64,000 nt of DNA from Cynocephalus volans. Taxonomy: Eukaryota > Chordata > Mammalia > Dermoptera > Cynocephalidae. Location: contig NC_084462.1 of the NCBI RefSeq assembly GCF_027409185.1, positions 27,503,577 to 27,567,576 of the forward strand. Reading direction: 5' to 3'. Of the stretch, positions 23,011 to 34,575 are shown one piece after another. Made by a program: the position numbers and the translations under genes. Every line of letters begins with the position of its first letter. Position 1 is the stretch's first letter. The notes under the pieces are model-generated. The model searched no databases. It had not been told where the DNA came from and was given only the letters and a program-made list of their open reading frames with translations.

Positions 23011-23698
23011 CAGTTTTTTAAAAAATCATGGGAATGATAAATAACAAATTAAGAGAGGAAAGAAGAGGAAATAGAATGGCGAGAGGTATACAAGGAACTT
23101 AGACTGGTTTTGTTATATTTTATTTCTTAAAAGAAAAATCTGATGCAAATACTGCAAAATGTGCAGATTTGACAAAGCTGGATTGTATTAGCTGTTGGTT
23201 ATATAATTTCTTATCCTTTTCTGAATGCTTAACATATTTATTTTAAAAACATTTTTGCTGTATTGGCCAGCTGCCAAAAAGCAAAAACAACAAAAAACAT
23301 TTTTAGTTATTTACCAAAGATCAAGAACACATACTCAAACGTGTTTTATACCAAATGTTTACACATTTGTGATCACCACAGCAGAACTTATGATTAAGGT
23401 TAATTCAATAAATGATTGCTATTATTATAAGAAAGGGGTCTAAATTTGACATTATAAAAATTATGCTATTAAAATATCACTTCCATCTATTTTGTGTATT
23501 GAGAATCCCATGCCAAAAAAAAAAAAAAAACCTTTAAAATCATACCAGGAATTGCATCATAAAACAGCTTGATATATAATTCATACACCATACAATTTAA
23601 AGTGTAAAATCAAATAGATTTTAGTATATTCACAGATATGTACAATATCACCACAGTTAACTTTAGAACATTTCATCACCTCAAAAAACAAAGCAAAA

Positions 23699-23878
23699 GG
23701 GCTGGCCCGTGGCTCACTCAGGAGAGTGTGGTGCTGACAACACCAAGGCCACGGGTTCGGATCCTATATAGGGATGGCCGGTTCGCTCACTGGCTGAGCG
23801 TGGTGCTGACAACACCAAGCCAAGGGTTGAGATCCCCTTACCGGTCATCTTTTTAAAAAAAAAAAAAAAAAAAAAAGG
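23699..23878 (+). mobile_element. Dimeric tRNA-Ile-derived SINE
   Basis: A full dimer close to consensus: GGCTGGCCCGTGGCTCACTC, the linker TATATAGGGATGGCCGGTTC, and CCCCTTACCGGTCATCTTTT with a long A tail. Flanking CAAAGCAAAAGG and AAAGGCAAAATGA may be a short imperfect target-site duplication. Nine bases later a second SINE follows in the same direction. Confidence 0.88.
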
Positions 23879-23886
23879 CAAAATGA

Positions 23887-23975
23887 GGCTGGCCGGTTAG
23901 CTCAGTTGGTTAGAGCGTGGTGCTGATAACACCAGGGTCAGGGTTCAATCCCTGTACTGGCCAGCTGCCCCCTAA
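23887..23975 (+). mobile_element. Monomeric tRNA-Ile-like SINE, fold almost intact
   Basis: Positions 23891-23963 fold like tRNA-Ile. The acceptor GGCCGGT pairs with ACTGGCC; the D arm has GCTCAGTTGGTTAGAGC; the anticodon arm TGGTG-CTGATAA-CACCA carries a GAT anticodon; the T arm has AGGGTTCAATCCCT. One base is missing in the T-stem region relative to the tRNA gene. A short CTGCCCCCTAAAAATC tail follows. I call it a SINE monomer, not a tRNA gene, because the same unit recurs as degraded copies at 26821 and 9385. Confidence 0.8.
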
Positions 23976-24530
23976 AAATCATCTTATAACCTTTAGCTAT
24001 TGTTCCCCTACCTCCCATATTCCCCAGCTAAAAGCAAAAACTAATCTAGTTTGTGTTTTCTAGAGGTTTATCTATACTGCATGCTTCATATAAATGGTAT
24101 CACATAATATGTGGTCTTTTGTGATTGGTTTCTTTCACTCAGTATAATGCCTTCAAGATTCCTCTCTTTTTTGTGGCTGAATAATATTTCATGGCATTAA
24201 TCTTCCAATTTTTATTTATCATTTCTTCAGTTGATGGACATTTGGTTTGTTTCCACCTTATAGATATTACCAATAAATAACACTACTATGAACACTCATG
24301 TACAAATACTTTTGTGCACATATGTTTTAATTTCTGGGTATTTACCTAGGAACGAAATTGCTAGATTATATTCTAACTCAATGTTTAGCCATTTAAAGAA
24401 CTTCCAGAGTGTTTTCCAGAGAGACTACATGATTTTATATCCCAATCAGCAGTGCATAAGGATTCTGATTTCTCTACATCCTTGACAACACTTGTTTTCT
24501 GATTTTTTTATTATAGTCATCCCAGTGGTG

Positions 24531-24946
24531 TGCTGTGGATTGGATGTCCCCCACAAAGCTCATTGAGACTTAATCCCCACTGTCACAGTGTTAAGAGAGT
24601 GGGAAACCCTACTATGGTAACTTAAAGGTGGGACCTTGAAGAGGTTATTAGGTTGCGAGGACCATGCCCTAGAGAATGGATTAATCCATTGATGGTTTAA
24701 TGGTGGTCATGCGCATGGTTCTGATGGCCTTAGAAGGAGAGGATATGAGAAGTTCTCTCTGCTCAAGCCATCCATGTGACACCCTGCATTGCTGAATAGC
24801 ATCACCGCCACCAAGGCCCTCACCAGATGTGTTCCCTGAACTGTGGACTTCCCAGCCTCCAAAACTGTAAGCAATAAATTTCATTTTTTTTATAAATTGC
24901 CCAGTTTCAAGTATTTTGTTATAAGCAAGAGAAATGGACTAATACA
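24531..24946 (+). repeat. MaLR 5' LTR (MST/MLT1-like)
   Basis: It starts TGCTGTGGATTGGATGTCCC and ends GAAATGGACTAATACA. AAGCAATAAATTTCATTT near 24870-24888 supplies the LTR polyadenylation signal. Length is 416 bp, similar to MST/MLT1 LTRs. Confidence 0.85.
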
Positions 24947-26522
24947 GAAAATTGGTATCAAAGAGGTGGGGTGTCACTCATAACAAATATCTGAAAATGT
25001 GGAAGTAGCTTTGGAACTGGGTATGAGGCAGAGGCTGGAAGAATTTAGAGCAGGATAGAATAAGCATAGATGCTAGCAAGAGCTTAAAAGACAAAAATAC
25101 CAGTGAAAGTTTAGAATGTCTTAGAAACTGGTTAAATTGTGGTAACCAGAATGCTGATAGAAATGTGGACAGTAAAGGCCGTACTGAAGAGATCTCAGAT
25201 GTAAATGAGAAGGAGCTTATTGGAAACTGAGGCAAAGACCACACTTGCCATGAACTGGCTGAATTCTGTTCATGCCCAAAAGCTTTACGGAATCTAGAAA
25301 TTAAACGTGCTGACCCACGGTATTTGGCAGAAGAAATTTGTAAGCAGCAAAACATTGAGGAAGCTTCATGGCTACTTGCAACAGCCTATGCTGAGTTATG
25401 GCCCCCCCAAAAAAGGCATGACATAAAGCCAGAATTTGTAATTCAAAAGAAAGCAGAGAGGTAAAAATTTTAAAAACTCTCAGCCTGGCCACATAAAGAG
25501 TGAGAAGTTTTCTTGGGAAGGTCTCTTTGGGAGAGGAAGGCAAGGGTATATAGTCTAGCAACCGTGACTATTTGCTAAGGCAATGAGTACAGAAGGAAGG
25601 GATTATCAAGAGGGTGGAAGAAAGGCAGTGAAGCATCACAGGCCCAGAGGCCTCGGGAGAGAGAATGGTTTCAGGGAACAGGCTCAAAGCACCCTCCATG
25701 GGCTCACTGCCCAAGGCCACCTCAGGATGCTGCTCCTGGCATCCTGGCTGCTTCTGTTGTTCCCACTGTGGCTAGATTGGCCCCAGGTATGGCTGGACCC
25801 ACAGCTTCAGAAGATCCAAGCCAGAAACTCTAGTGGCATCCACATAGTGTTGTCTGCAGGCTCCCAGAATGCTAGACTGTGCCACCCAGATTTCAAAGGA
25901 TGTATGGAAAAGCCTGGGGGCCCAGCAAGAGATCTGATGCAGAGGCGGAGTCACCACATAAAGCTTTCACTAGAGCAATGCTGAGCGGAAACGTGGGGTT
26001 GGAGTTGTAGCAGATAATCCCCGCCAAGGCCATGCCTAGTGGAGCCAGGAGAGTGGGTCCGCCATGGAGACCCTGGACTGGTAGAGTTACCGGTGTGCAA
26101 ACGCCAGCCTGGGAGAGTTAAGCATGGCAGAGACCAGGAAAGCCATAGACTTTCTCATAGCCATGCTCAGAGACTTGGAGGTCCAACTCCAGCACCAGCA
26201 TGCAAAAGATGTCAAACATGGAGTCCAGGTACATGATTTGCCAACTTTGAGATTTGATGCCTGCTCTGCTGGGATTTGGGATTTGCCTACTTGTCTGGGA
26301 TCTATTACACCTCTCTTTTGACCTATGTCTCCCTTTTTGAATGGGAATATGTACTCTATGTTTGTCCCACCATTGTATCTTGTATGTGGATAACTTATTT
26401 TGATGTCTCAGATGGGACTTTGGACTTCGGACTTTTGAGTTGAAACAAGTTAAGACTTTGTGGATGAAATAAATGTATTTTAACGTAAAAAGAACATGAG
26501 TTTTGGGGGGCCAGGGGCAGAA

Positions 26523-27069
26523 TGCTGTGGATTGGATGTCCCCCAAATGTAATTAGGACTTAATCCCCACTGAGACAGTGTTAAGAGGGTGGGAAATCCT
26601 ATTATGGTAATTGAAAGGTGGGCCTTGAAGAGGTGATTAAATTGTAGGACCGTGCCATAGTGAATGGATTAATCCACTGATGGTTTAATGGTTGTCATGG
26701 ATGTGGTTCTGAGGACATTAAAAGGAGGGCATATGAGAAGCGCTCTCTGTCCTGCTTCTGCCTTTCTCTCAATGTGATGCGCTGAATCACTGAAGTCACT
26801 ACCAAAGAAGACTCTCACTAGGGGCTGGCCAGTTATCGCAGTTAATTAGAGTGCAGTGTTGTAACACCAAAGTCAATGGTTCAGATCCCCATACTGGCCA
26901 GCCACCAGAAAAACACAACACACATGCACACAAAAGAAGCCATCACCATATTTGTTCTCTGGACCTTGGACTTCCCAGCCTCTAAAACTGTAAGCAATAA
27001 ATTTTGTTTTCTTATAAATTACCCAGTTTCAGATATTTCTCTTATAAGCAATATAAATGGACTAGTACA
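26523..27069 (+). repeat. MaLR 3' LTR, interrupted by a SINE
   Basis: It starts TGCTGTGGATTGGATGTCCC, identical to the 5' LTR, and ends AATGGACTAGTACA. It is about 130 bp longer because of the SINE at 26821-26930 and its target-site duplication. Differences from the 5' LTR are spread throughout, showing great age. Confidence 0.85.
26821..26930 (+). mobile_element. Monomeric tRNA-Ile-like SINE inside the 3' LTR
   Basis: GGGGCTGGCCAGTTATCGCA, GTAACACCAAAGTCAATGG, TTCAGATCCCCATACTGGCC and an ACACAACACACATGCAC tail. AGAAGACTCTCACTA before it (ends 26820) and AGAAGCCATCACCA after it look like an imperfect target-site duplication. It is absent from the 5' LTR, so it inserted after the provirus formed. 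Confidence 0.82.
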
Positions 27070-29665
27070 TAGTATGAAACAATATCTCATTGTGGGTTTG
27101 ATTTGCATTTCCCTGATGGTGTTGAACATCTTTTTTATGTACTTATTGGCCATTTGTGTATTCTCTTTGGAGAAATGCCCGTTTAGGTATTTTGCCCATT
27201 TTTAATTGAGTTATTTGTCTTTTTATTGTTGTTGTAAGAGTTCTTTTTATATTCTAGATTCAACTCTTTTCAGATATATGGTTTGCTAAATTTTCTCCCA
27301 TTATGTGGGTTGTCATTTTACTTTCTTGACAGTTACCTTTGAAACATAAAAATTTTTAATTTTGATAAAGTTTTATTTATTTATTTTTCCTTTTGCTGCT
27401 CATGCTTTTTGGTGTCATACTAAGAAACCATTACCTAATCAAGGTCATAAAGATTTAACTCAATGTTTTCTTCTAAGAGGTTTATAGTTTTAGCTCTAAT
27501 ATTTAGGTCTTTGATCCATTTTGAGATAGTTTTGTGTATATGGCATGAGAAAAGGATCCAACTTCAATCTTTTGCATGTGTCTCTCCATTGTCCCCACAC
27601 TAGCACCACTCATTGAAACACTTTTTCTTTCCCTATTGGATCCTCTTGGCACCCTCGTCAAAAGTCGGTTGACCTTGAGGGGGAGGGAAAATAATAATCA
27701 GTTGACCATAGACTGTTTATTTCTGGACTCTCAATTCTATCCTACTGCTCTATATGTCTGTCTTTATGCTAGTACCACACTGTCTTGATTACTTTGCTTT
27801 ATAGTAAGTTTTGTAATCGGGAGCTGTGAGTTCCCCAATTTTGTTTTTGTTTTTCAATTATTTTGACCATTCTAGATTCCTTGTATTTTCATGTAATTTT
27901 AGGATCATCTTGTCCACTTCTGGGGTAGAAAAAAGGTTATCTTACTTTGTTTTCTGTTGCTATAACTGAATACCATAGGCCAGGTAGTTATAAAGAAAAG
28001 AAATTTGTATCTTATAGTTCTAGAGGATGGGAAGTCCAAGAGCGTGGTGCTGGCATCTGGTGAGGACTTTGTGCTGTGTCATAACATGATGGAAGGCATC
28101 ATATGGCAAGAGAGCTGGAGCCTGTCAGCTCATAAAGCCACCAGGCCCATCACGGGTGCTGCACCCTGATGTCCTAATCTAATCCTAATTACCTCTCAAA
28201 TACCCCACCTCCAAACATATGGATTTGGGAATTAAGTTTTCAACACATGAACTTTGGGGAACATATTCAAACCATAGCAAAGGTTAACTGAAATTTTGAT
28301 AGAGATTGAACAAAGTCTTTAGATCAATTTCAAAATATTGTCCTCCAGTTCATGGCTTAGCTATATTATTCTGGATCTCTTTATTTGTTCCTGTGAATTT
28401 GAGTTACCGTCTTGAGTCATTTCCTTCACCCAATACAGCTTTGCTCCCACCCATCTCCTTTGTGCTAACGTTGGCAAATACATTACATTTCTATATGTTA
28501 TAGGCCCATCAATGCATAATACACATACTATTTTATACTTTTGCTTTTTAAATCAGTTAAGAGAAGAAAGTAGAAAGAATACACATTTATACTGTCTTTC
28601 ATAATTACATAATTATCTTTATTGATATTCTTCATTTTTTCCTGTAAGTTACTATCTGGGGTCATTTGCTTTCAGCCTGAAGAACTTCCTTTAGTATTTC
28701 TTAAAAGGCAGATTTTCTAGCAACAAATAATCTTAGTTTTTGTTTACTTGCAAATGTCTCCCTTTTGCCTTTATTTTTCAAAGATTGCTTTGCTGGATAT
28801 AGAATTCTTGGTTGGCAGTTTTTTTCTTAGGGCCTTTTGAGTATGTTATCCCAGTGCCTCTGGTCTCCATTGTTTCTGATGAGAAGTCAGATGACATTTT
28901 GGAGGTTCCATTGTCAGTGATGAGTTGTTTTCCTCTTGCTGTTGCTGTTTTCAAGATTTTTTCCTTTCAGTATTTTTACTATGATGTGGATCTCTTCGTC
29001 TTTCTCCTATTTGGAGTTTGTTGAGCTTCCTGAACATGTAGATTAATGTTTTTCTATAAATTTGAGACATTTTCAGCCACTATTTCTTTGAATATTGTTT
29101 CTTCTTCCTTATCTTCTCTCTCTCTGGTACTGTCATTACATATATACTGGTGCGCTCAATGATGTCACACATTTCTCTGAGGCTCTGTTCGTTTCTCTTC
29201 ACAGTTTTTTTATCCTCTCATGTGCAATTCACACTTTTTTAAAAAATCTGTTCTTCAGACTGTATAATCTCTATCAATCTATCTTCAAGTTCACTGATAA
29301 TTTCTTCTGCCAGCTTACGTCTACTGCTCCAGTGAATTTTTATTTCAGTTATTGTACTTTTCAACTCCAGATTTTTCATTTGGTTCTTTTTTATAATTTC
29401 TATCTTTTTATTGATATTCTCTATTTGATGCAAATTTGTCATCCTTTACTTCTTTTATCATGGTTTCCTTTAGTTCTTTTAACACATTTATAATGACTAC
29501 TTTGAAGTCTTTATCTGTTAAATCCAACATCTGGCCACTCTCACAGGCAGTTTCTGTTACCTGCATTTTTTCCTGGTGTATGGGTCATACTTTCCTGTTT
29601 CTTTGCATGTCTCATGTTTTTTGTCAGAAACTGGGCATTTTAGGTAATGTCGTGTAGCAACTCAG
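27070..29665 (-). mobile_element. Old L1, antisense, continuation
   Basis: It continues the L1 interrupted at 24530: GATTTGCATTTCCCTGATGG, TTGGCCATTTGTGTATTCTC and GATCCATTTTGAGATAGTTT. A solo MaLR LTR (27940-28279) splits it, and TGAAATTTTGATAGAGATTG resumes after that. Beyond about 28500 more 5' L1 sequence follows (TTGCTGGATATAGAATTCTT, TCTGTTAAATCCAACATCTG), so an internal stretch is missing or a second copy is joined. No frame is intact. Confidence 0.75.
27940..28279 (-). mobile_element. Solo MaLR LTR
   Basis: The reverse complement begins TGCTATGGTTTGAATATGTT, the conserved start of MaLR LTRs, and contains GGACTTCCCATCCTCTAGAA and TTATAACTACCTGGCCTATG. The 5-bp duplication GGTTA lies at 27935-27939 and 28282-28286, within one or two bases of the ends. 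No internal region is present, so the provirus was lost by LTR recombination (inference). Confidence 0.82.
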
Positions 29666-30960
29666 TATTGGTGCTCTGCTCACCAGGTCTTGTTTTTGTT
29701 ATTTTCTTGTTTATTTGTTTAGTTAGTGGGTGAATTATTTTAGTACAGCTTCTTCCACTCTCTCCCCTCTCAGCATATAGCCTCTGATGTTGCTTCTCAG
29801 AGGGTGCAGCCTGGGCTATGCTCACAGTCACCCTGGGGTGACAGTGGTTTGAGCAGGACTCTGCTTGACTGTCTCTTTCCCTGACCACACCCATGTGTTA
29901 AGCTCCACTAATTGCTGGCTGATTGCTCTATCTATTGTTTCCAACATTGCCCTGGGACATATATTGTCCTGCAGACTAATCCAATCAAATCTGAGCTCAT
30001 TTGAAGGAATAGGTCCCAAGGTCAGTGTTTGGGATTTGTTCTGACCTCAGAAGGGCTCCTCTCCATTGTCTCTTCCCCTGGTTCCCTGTAGAAAACTAGC
30101 CGGCCTACAGTTTACCTTACATCTCCAATGAATCTACCAAGCTCCTTCCACTTTTCTTTCACCAAAACCTCCACTGTTTTTGTGCTTCAACCTCTCCACA
30201 CTCTGTTTCAAGTGAGGCCACTTCCTTTGGGAAGAGATTTGGAACTATCTGCACTATGGCCTGCTTTGCCCCCTGCACAGAATCTCTGTGTTGTGGCTCT
30301 GGAGCTGGCAGATGGGAAAATAGGTGTTTCTCTCTGAGTGACATTCCTGCTTTAGGAGCTGAGTGCTCAGTGAAAGGGGTAAGCAGTAGCCTCAGGTCTT
30401 CTTAGCTTGCCTCTCCCACCATGGATCCTCCATCGTATAAGCCAGAGCAAAGGAACTTGGGCCCTAGTATTCTCAGTGGTGCCATACCCATGGCAGAGCA
30501 ATGCTGGGTGGAAGAAGGAAGCCCCCGCCTCTTAGCCACGTGTTCCCAGAACAATGCCTAAGCAACCAGTAGCTGGGGACAGGATGAGAAATTCTGAATT
30601 TTTGCACCTCCTGGGAAGAAAATCTTCCAACTGGGAGCTGGGGGAGAGGAACTCTGTGTTCTTGGCTGCACCACTCTGGAGTGGAATTTCCATCTTATTG
30701 AGCTCAGGGTGTGGGGAATAGGTCTTAGTTCAAACACCACAGACGCTCACTGTTCTTACCAAGTTTTAGTAGATTTTCGTGAATAAATGTTTATTTATCT
30801 TTTTATGTGCCTTTAGGACTGTTTCCAAAGGGTGTCTGAGTGCCGTGATGAGCAGAATCCCCTTTTCCACCGCCAGTGGACAAACAGTGTTAGGAAGGAA
30901 TATTCCTCTGCTGTTTTAAGCCACTGAGAGTAGGGGGTTTTTGTTACCACAGCAAATCTA
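29666..30960. other. Unassigned, possibly more decayed L1
   Basis: The sequence follows directly from L1 without a visible border but becomes GC-richer. I could not identify a repeat or gene. Frames at 29640-30344 are short and lack domains. Confidence 0.4.
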
Positions 30961-30963
30961 GCT

Positions 30964-31151
30964 CAGTGGTTCTCAAACTTGAGCAAGCATTAGAAACACC
31001 CAGAAGGCTTCTTAATACATGGAGTGCTGTGCCCACCCCCAGAATTTCTGGTTCTGCAGATCTGGGTTGGTGCCTGAGAATTCACATTTCTAACAAGTTC
31101 CCAGGGGAAGTCAGTGCTGCCGGCCCAGGGACCACACTTTGAGAACCACTG
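30964..31151 (+). mobile_element. MER5A (hAT-Charlie) element, near full length
   Basis: The terminal inverted repeats are CAGTGGTTCTCAAACTTGAG at the start and CACTTTGAGAACCACTG at the end, with AACAAGTTCCCAGGGGAAG inside. Length of about 188 bp fits MER5A. The flanking 8-mers ATCTAGCT and ACCCAGCC are a plausible decayed target-site duplication. It is non-autonomous. Confidence 0.92.
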
Positions 31152-32014
31152 ACCCAGCCCACTTTCTCTGATACTGGACGATTAATAATAGCACTTAGTT
31201 ACATAAAGCAATTATACGTTATTATTGCATTAACATCTGTGAAGCATTTAGAATAGTGTCTGGCACACAGGCAGCCTTAATATTATTAATGGGTCCCCAA
31301 ATTTTGTTGATACAGAGTTACTCCCAGATTTTTCAGTTTTAATACTATTTGCCCTTTTACTGAAAGAATCTTCTAGCATTTTCAGCTGCCTCTTTTATTA
31401 CTTCTTGATCCACTTACAGCTCAGACCAGTTGCTGAAGACAGACCATAGTCCAGACAAGATTTTTAACATTCTCACCTACTTTGCTAAGCCATGCTCATC
31501 CCTGCACACCTGCAGGGAGCACTGTCCCTCTCTGTGCACAAAGACACAGGGGCTTTGAGACTGCAGCTGCCTCTGTTCCCATTGGGGCTGGATTCAGTGT
31601 CTTCCTTCTGGGCGAAACGACAGACCCCAGACAAGTCCCCAAAGTGGGGCTACTGGGAAGGGAGAGAAGGTAAACAACTGTGGGATGTCCTCCTCATGAG
31701 CAGATTGTATATAGGGGAAGAATAAGATCAAAGCCACGCCTGGCAGGAGGGAGTCCGAGTTCTCTGGTGCATCCCAGTCTCTTTCTAGTTGCACAAGGAA
31801 ACGGGAGGTTACCAGTAGTGGTCCAAGCCGGAATGACCCAAGGAAGAGGCATGGGCAGATCCCTTTGAACTTATAAGAGGAGAAGAATGCTGGGGCTGCC
31901 ACAGGATAAATTGTGCCACCTTGAACTTTGGTGCCTGATATCTTGCCATAATCCTCCCTGTGTCCCCTGTGAGGGCCTCGGGCCAGGCACTGACAGTAAT
32001 AGCAGCCAAAATGC
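31152..32014. other. Intergenic, nothing recognised
   Basis: No gene or named repeat. ATAATAGCACTTAGTTACAT and TCTGGCACACAGGCAGCC around 31190-31280 hint at a decayed MIR or L2. Overlapping frames at 31482-32028 are chance. Confidence 0.4.
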
Positions 32015-32210
32015 TTGCCATGCACCAATCACTCATTGTATCCTTCCAACACCAAAGCAGGCACCTTCATTACCCTCACTTTACAGAGGGGGCAACTGAG
32101 GCACAGAGTAGTAAACCATTTTGTCCAAGGTCACACAGCTAGTTATGATTCAGAGCCAGGATATGAACCCAGATGGTTTGAGGGTCTCTGCTCTTAACCC
32201 CTGCACTATG
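32015..32210 (-). repeat. MIR, well preserved
   Basis: Antisense MIR in full order: CATTACCCTCACTTTACAGA, GGGCAACTGAGGCACAGAG, AAGGTCACACAGCTAGTTAT, GCCAGGATATGAACCCAG and CTCTTAACCCCTGCACTAT. Confidence 0.85.
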
Positions 32211-32219
32211 GCACTGTGA

Positions 32220-32330
32220 CGTTCCTAGAATGTAAGTGCCACGTGGACAGGGACCTTGCCTGTCTTACCCACCCTGCCCTGCCCCCATCCCTAGAGAGGC
32301 ACTCCATGAGAATCTGTAGAATGAATGAAA
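32220..32330 (+). repeat. LINE-2 3' end fragment
   Basis: GAATGTAAGTGCCACGTGGA, CAGGGACCTTGCCTGTCTTA and TGTAGAATGAATGAAAGAAT, the usual L2 end. Confidence 0.75.
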
Positions 32331-33325
32331 GAATTCCTGACTTGAAACTGGGGAAGGGGAGACGTCTGTTGGATCTGTGCTCATCAGGTATCGGTCACAC
32401 AAAGGAGGCTCAGAGAAGAGTAACTCCTCCAAGGTCTCCCAGGGCATGGTGTGCCCACAACCACTGCTCAAGTCCAATTAGATGAATTAAGTGCCCACAG
32501 TCTCTGCCAGAGCAAGAGCCTCTCCCCTCAGCGCCCAGGGCATGGGTGGCTCTGCCAAACAGAGGCTGCTGCCCAGGAAGAAGGGCCAAGCTCCAGGGAG
32601 GGTGGGGAGGGCACCCTGCCACCCCCTGGTCTGGCTGAGGCTGGACGCCCACAACCTGGGCATTATGGGAGAGAGACACTGAAGGCAGCTCTGTGACAAT
32701 ACTGAGCTTGGACACAAGAAAGAATTTGGAGATTTTCTCCGTGATCTAGACCATGGGTTGTGGTCAGAGAGACCTGGGTTCAAATCCCGGTGTGTAAAAA
32801 CTAGGTATGAAAGCTGCTGCGGAAGTTTACTGTGAAGATTGAGTGAATGTGCTCACAAATGGTGCATGGCAGGTCCTCCACCCCCATTCGCTCCTCCCAG
32901 ACCTGATCCCAGGGCCTCACTCCCATGAAGGCTGCCCCACTGCCCTGCAGCCAGGAGTGGATTTCCCACAGAGAGGCTGGGACATTGGAGAACCAACCAG
33001 GCAGCCAGGACAGGGTGTGATCATGCCCCAAATAGGTCACTTTTCCAGCTGGTCACTTTTTCCCACAGTTGCTGACCCAGAGACAGCTGGAAAACTGACT
33101 GACCCAAGAGGGAGGGACAGAAGGGAGGGCAGTGAGGGGTGGGTGGCCTTGACCCTGTCCTGCCTCCCACCTCCCAGGGCTCCAGCCTTGTGGACCTCAG
33201 ACACCTTGCCAGGGACACTGGCTGAGGGTCTCCTCCCAGCTCAACCCTAGTTCAGGCCCTCCTTCCCCTTCTGCCTCAGTTTCACCTGCTGTCAGATCAT
33301 GAAAGGCCTAATGTGCACTAGGATG
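32331..33325. other. Intergenic, nothing recognised
   Basis: GC-rich sequence with many overlapping frames. A weak MIR-like stretch (AGACCTGGGTTCAAATCCCG) lies at 32770-32790. No gene. Confidence 0.4.
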
Positions 33326-33335
33326 CTGATTTAGG

Positions 33336-33514
33336 GTTTTTTGTTTTTGTTTATTAAAAAGATGACCGGTAAGGGGATCTTAACCCTCGACTTCGTGTTG
33401 TCAGCACCACGCTCTTCAAAGTCAGTTAACCGGCCATTCCTATATAGGGATCCGAACCCGTGGCCTTGGTGTTATTAGCACCACACTCTCCCGAGTGAGC
33501 CGTGGGCCAGCCCT
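33336..33514 (-). mobile_element. Dimeric tRNA-Ile-derived SINE, minus strand
   Basis: Read in reverse: a T-rich tail, AAGATGACCGGTAAGGGGAT, two halves joined by CATTCCTATATAGGGATCC, and GTGGGCCAGCCC at the far end. The target-site duplication CTGATTTAGG lies at 33326-33335 and 33515-33524. Confidence 0.92.
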
Positions 33515-33524
33515 CTGATTTAGG

Positions 33525-34479
33525 ATTTTCAGCTGAAGTCTCCCTCCACCTCCACCTCACAGCCCCCCATTCCTCATCTCTGCCCAGCTCCGGCCCTTTC
33601 TCCACCTGGACTTTGACCGAGGGTCTATACTGTCCCCTGTGAGTCAGCAGTCTTGGCCTGGCCCCCTTCCTCAGCCACGTGTGCATGGGACCCAGCAGCT
33701 GTTTGGGAGCACCCCCTCTTGGGAGGTGAGGGCCAGGCAGCAAGCCTGCTGCCTGGTGACGAGGAGGAGATGGAAACTTGGTCCTGCTGATCAAACGAGG
33801 CGTGACCGGAAGGCAGGGACTGGGGGCTGGGGGTTGGCCGGGCCAGCTCCACTCCATGCACCAGCGTGTGCAGGATGCCATGTGGCTATTTTTACTCCTG
33901 CCAAGGAAACAGCGTGATTTATGTGAGGCCTGGTCCCCTTCAGGGCTGTGTTATAAATACACCTGGCCCTACACTCATGTTCACTTGGAGAGAACGCTCA
34001 GGCCCTGTCCTGCGTGGCCTCTCTCCCGCCCCCCTCCCCGCCTCACCCTGCACATGTGGCCTTCTCGGGGATCCCTCTGTCCATGTAGCTTCCCCGTGCC
34101 GGGCCCAGTGCTCCTCAGTCCCAGGCCTCAGTGTGCTTTCAGGAGGGACAGCTGTCCGGGAGCCAGCTCTGATGAGGGGAAGAGGAGAGAGGCTTTGAAC
34201 TTGGGGTTCACACATTCTTTAAGGGACAGGTCTGGGTAATAGGAAGGGGAGAGGAATACGGGCAGGAGATGCGGGGCAGTGGGAGAAAACTTTGCCTCTT
34301 TCCCAGTGCGCAACCATCTGACCACAGCCCTCCTGGAGAGTAGCCAAGCAAAGGGTGCCTGTGGGTTTGTGCCGAGGGGTGACTGGGCCCCAGACTGGTC
34401 CCTGCCCCTCCCCCATTCCTTCCTTCAGCTGCAGAAAGGCAGGCAGGGCTGAGCCATGGAAAGATCCAGCCTCAGGAAC
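33525..34479. other. Intergenic, nothing recognised
   Basis: No gene can be supported. Several 60-150-codon frames overlap on both strands (for example 33426-33881 and 33778-34239) and none shows a domain. Confidence 0.4.
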
Positions 34480-34575
34480 TGCAGTCTTGGCTGTTCCACT
34501 TACCAGCTATGTCGTCTTGAGCAAGTCCCTTAACTATTCTCTGACCCTCAATTTTTTCTTCTGAAAATGGATATG
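34480..34575 (+). repeat. MIR fragment
   Basis: Sense MIR core: CTTGGCTGTTCCACTTACCA, GCTATGTCGTCTTGAGCAAG, TCCCTTAACTATTCTCTGAC and CTTCTGAAAATGGATA. Confidence 0.82.

Larger units (their letters stand above)
23550..24530 (-). mobile_element. Old L1, antisense, 3' part
   Basis: Reverse-complemented L1M 3' sequence: AATTCATACACCATACAATT, ATATAAATGGTATCACATAA, GTTGATGGACATTTGGTTTG and CTAGGAACGAAATTGCTAGA. Two SINEs sit in it (23699-23878 and 23887-23975). It is cut at 24530 by a MaLR element and resumes at 27070 with AATATCTCATTGTGGGTTTG, as the L1 order predicts. Confidence 0.85.
24531..27069 (+). mobile_element. Complete ERVL-MaLR element with two LTRs
   Basis: Two related LTRs (24531-24946 and 26523-27069) flank an internal region that begins AATTGGTATCAAAGAGGTGG, as MaLR internal sequences do. 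It continues with TATCTGAAAATGTGGAAGTA and TTTGGAACTGGGTATGAG. The internal part ends with a purine-rich tract (TTTTGGGGGGCCAGGGGCAG) just before the 3' LTR. No gag or pol frame is intact; MaLR elements are non-autonomous and generally lack pol. The element is inserted in an antisense L1, whose sequence resumes on the far side. This is an old endogenous retrovirus-like relic, not a functional virus. Confidence 0.88.

Noticed and set aside
23891-23963. A tRNA-Ile gene
   Set aside because: The fold is close but lacks a base at the T stem. Degraded copies of the same unit elsewhere in the window show that it is a SINE monomer.
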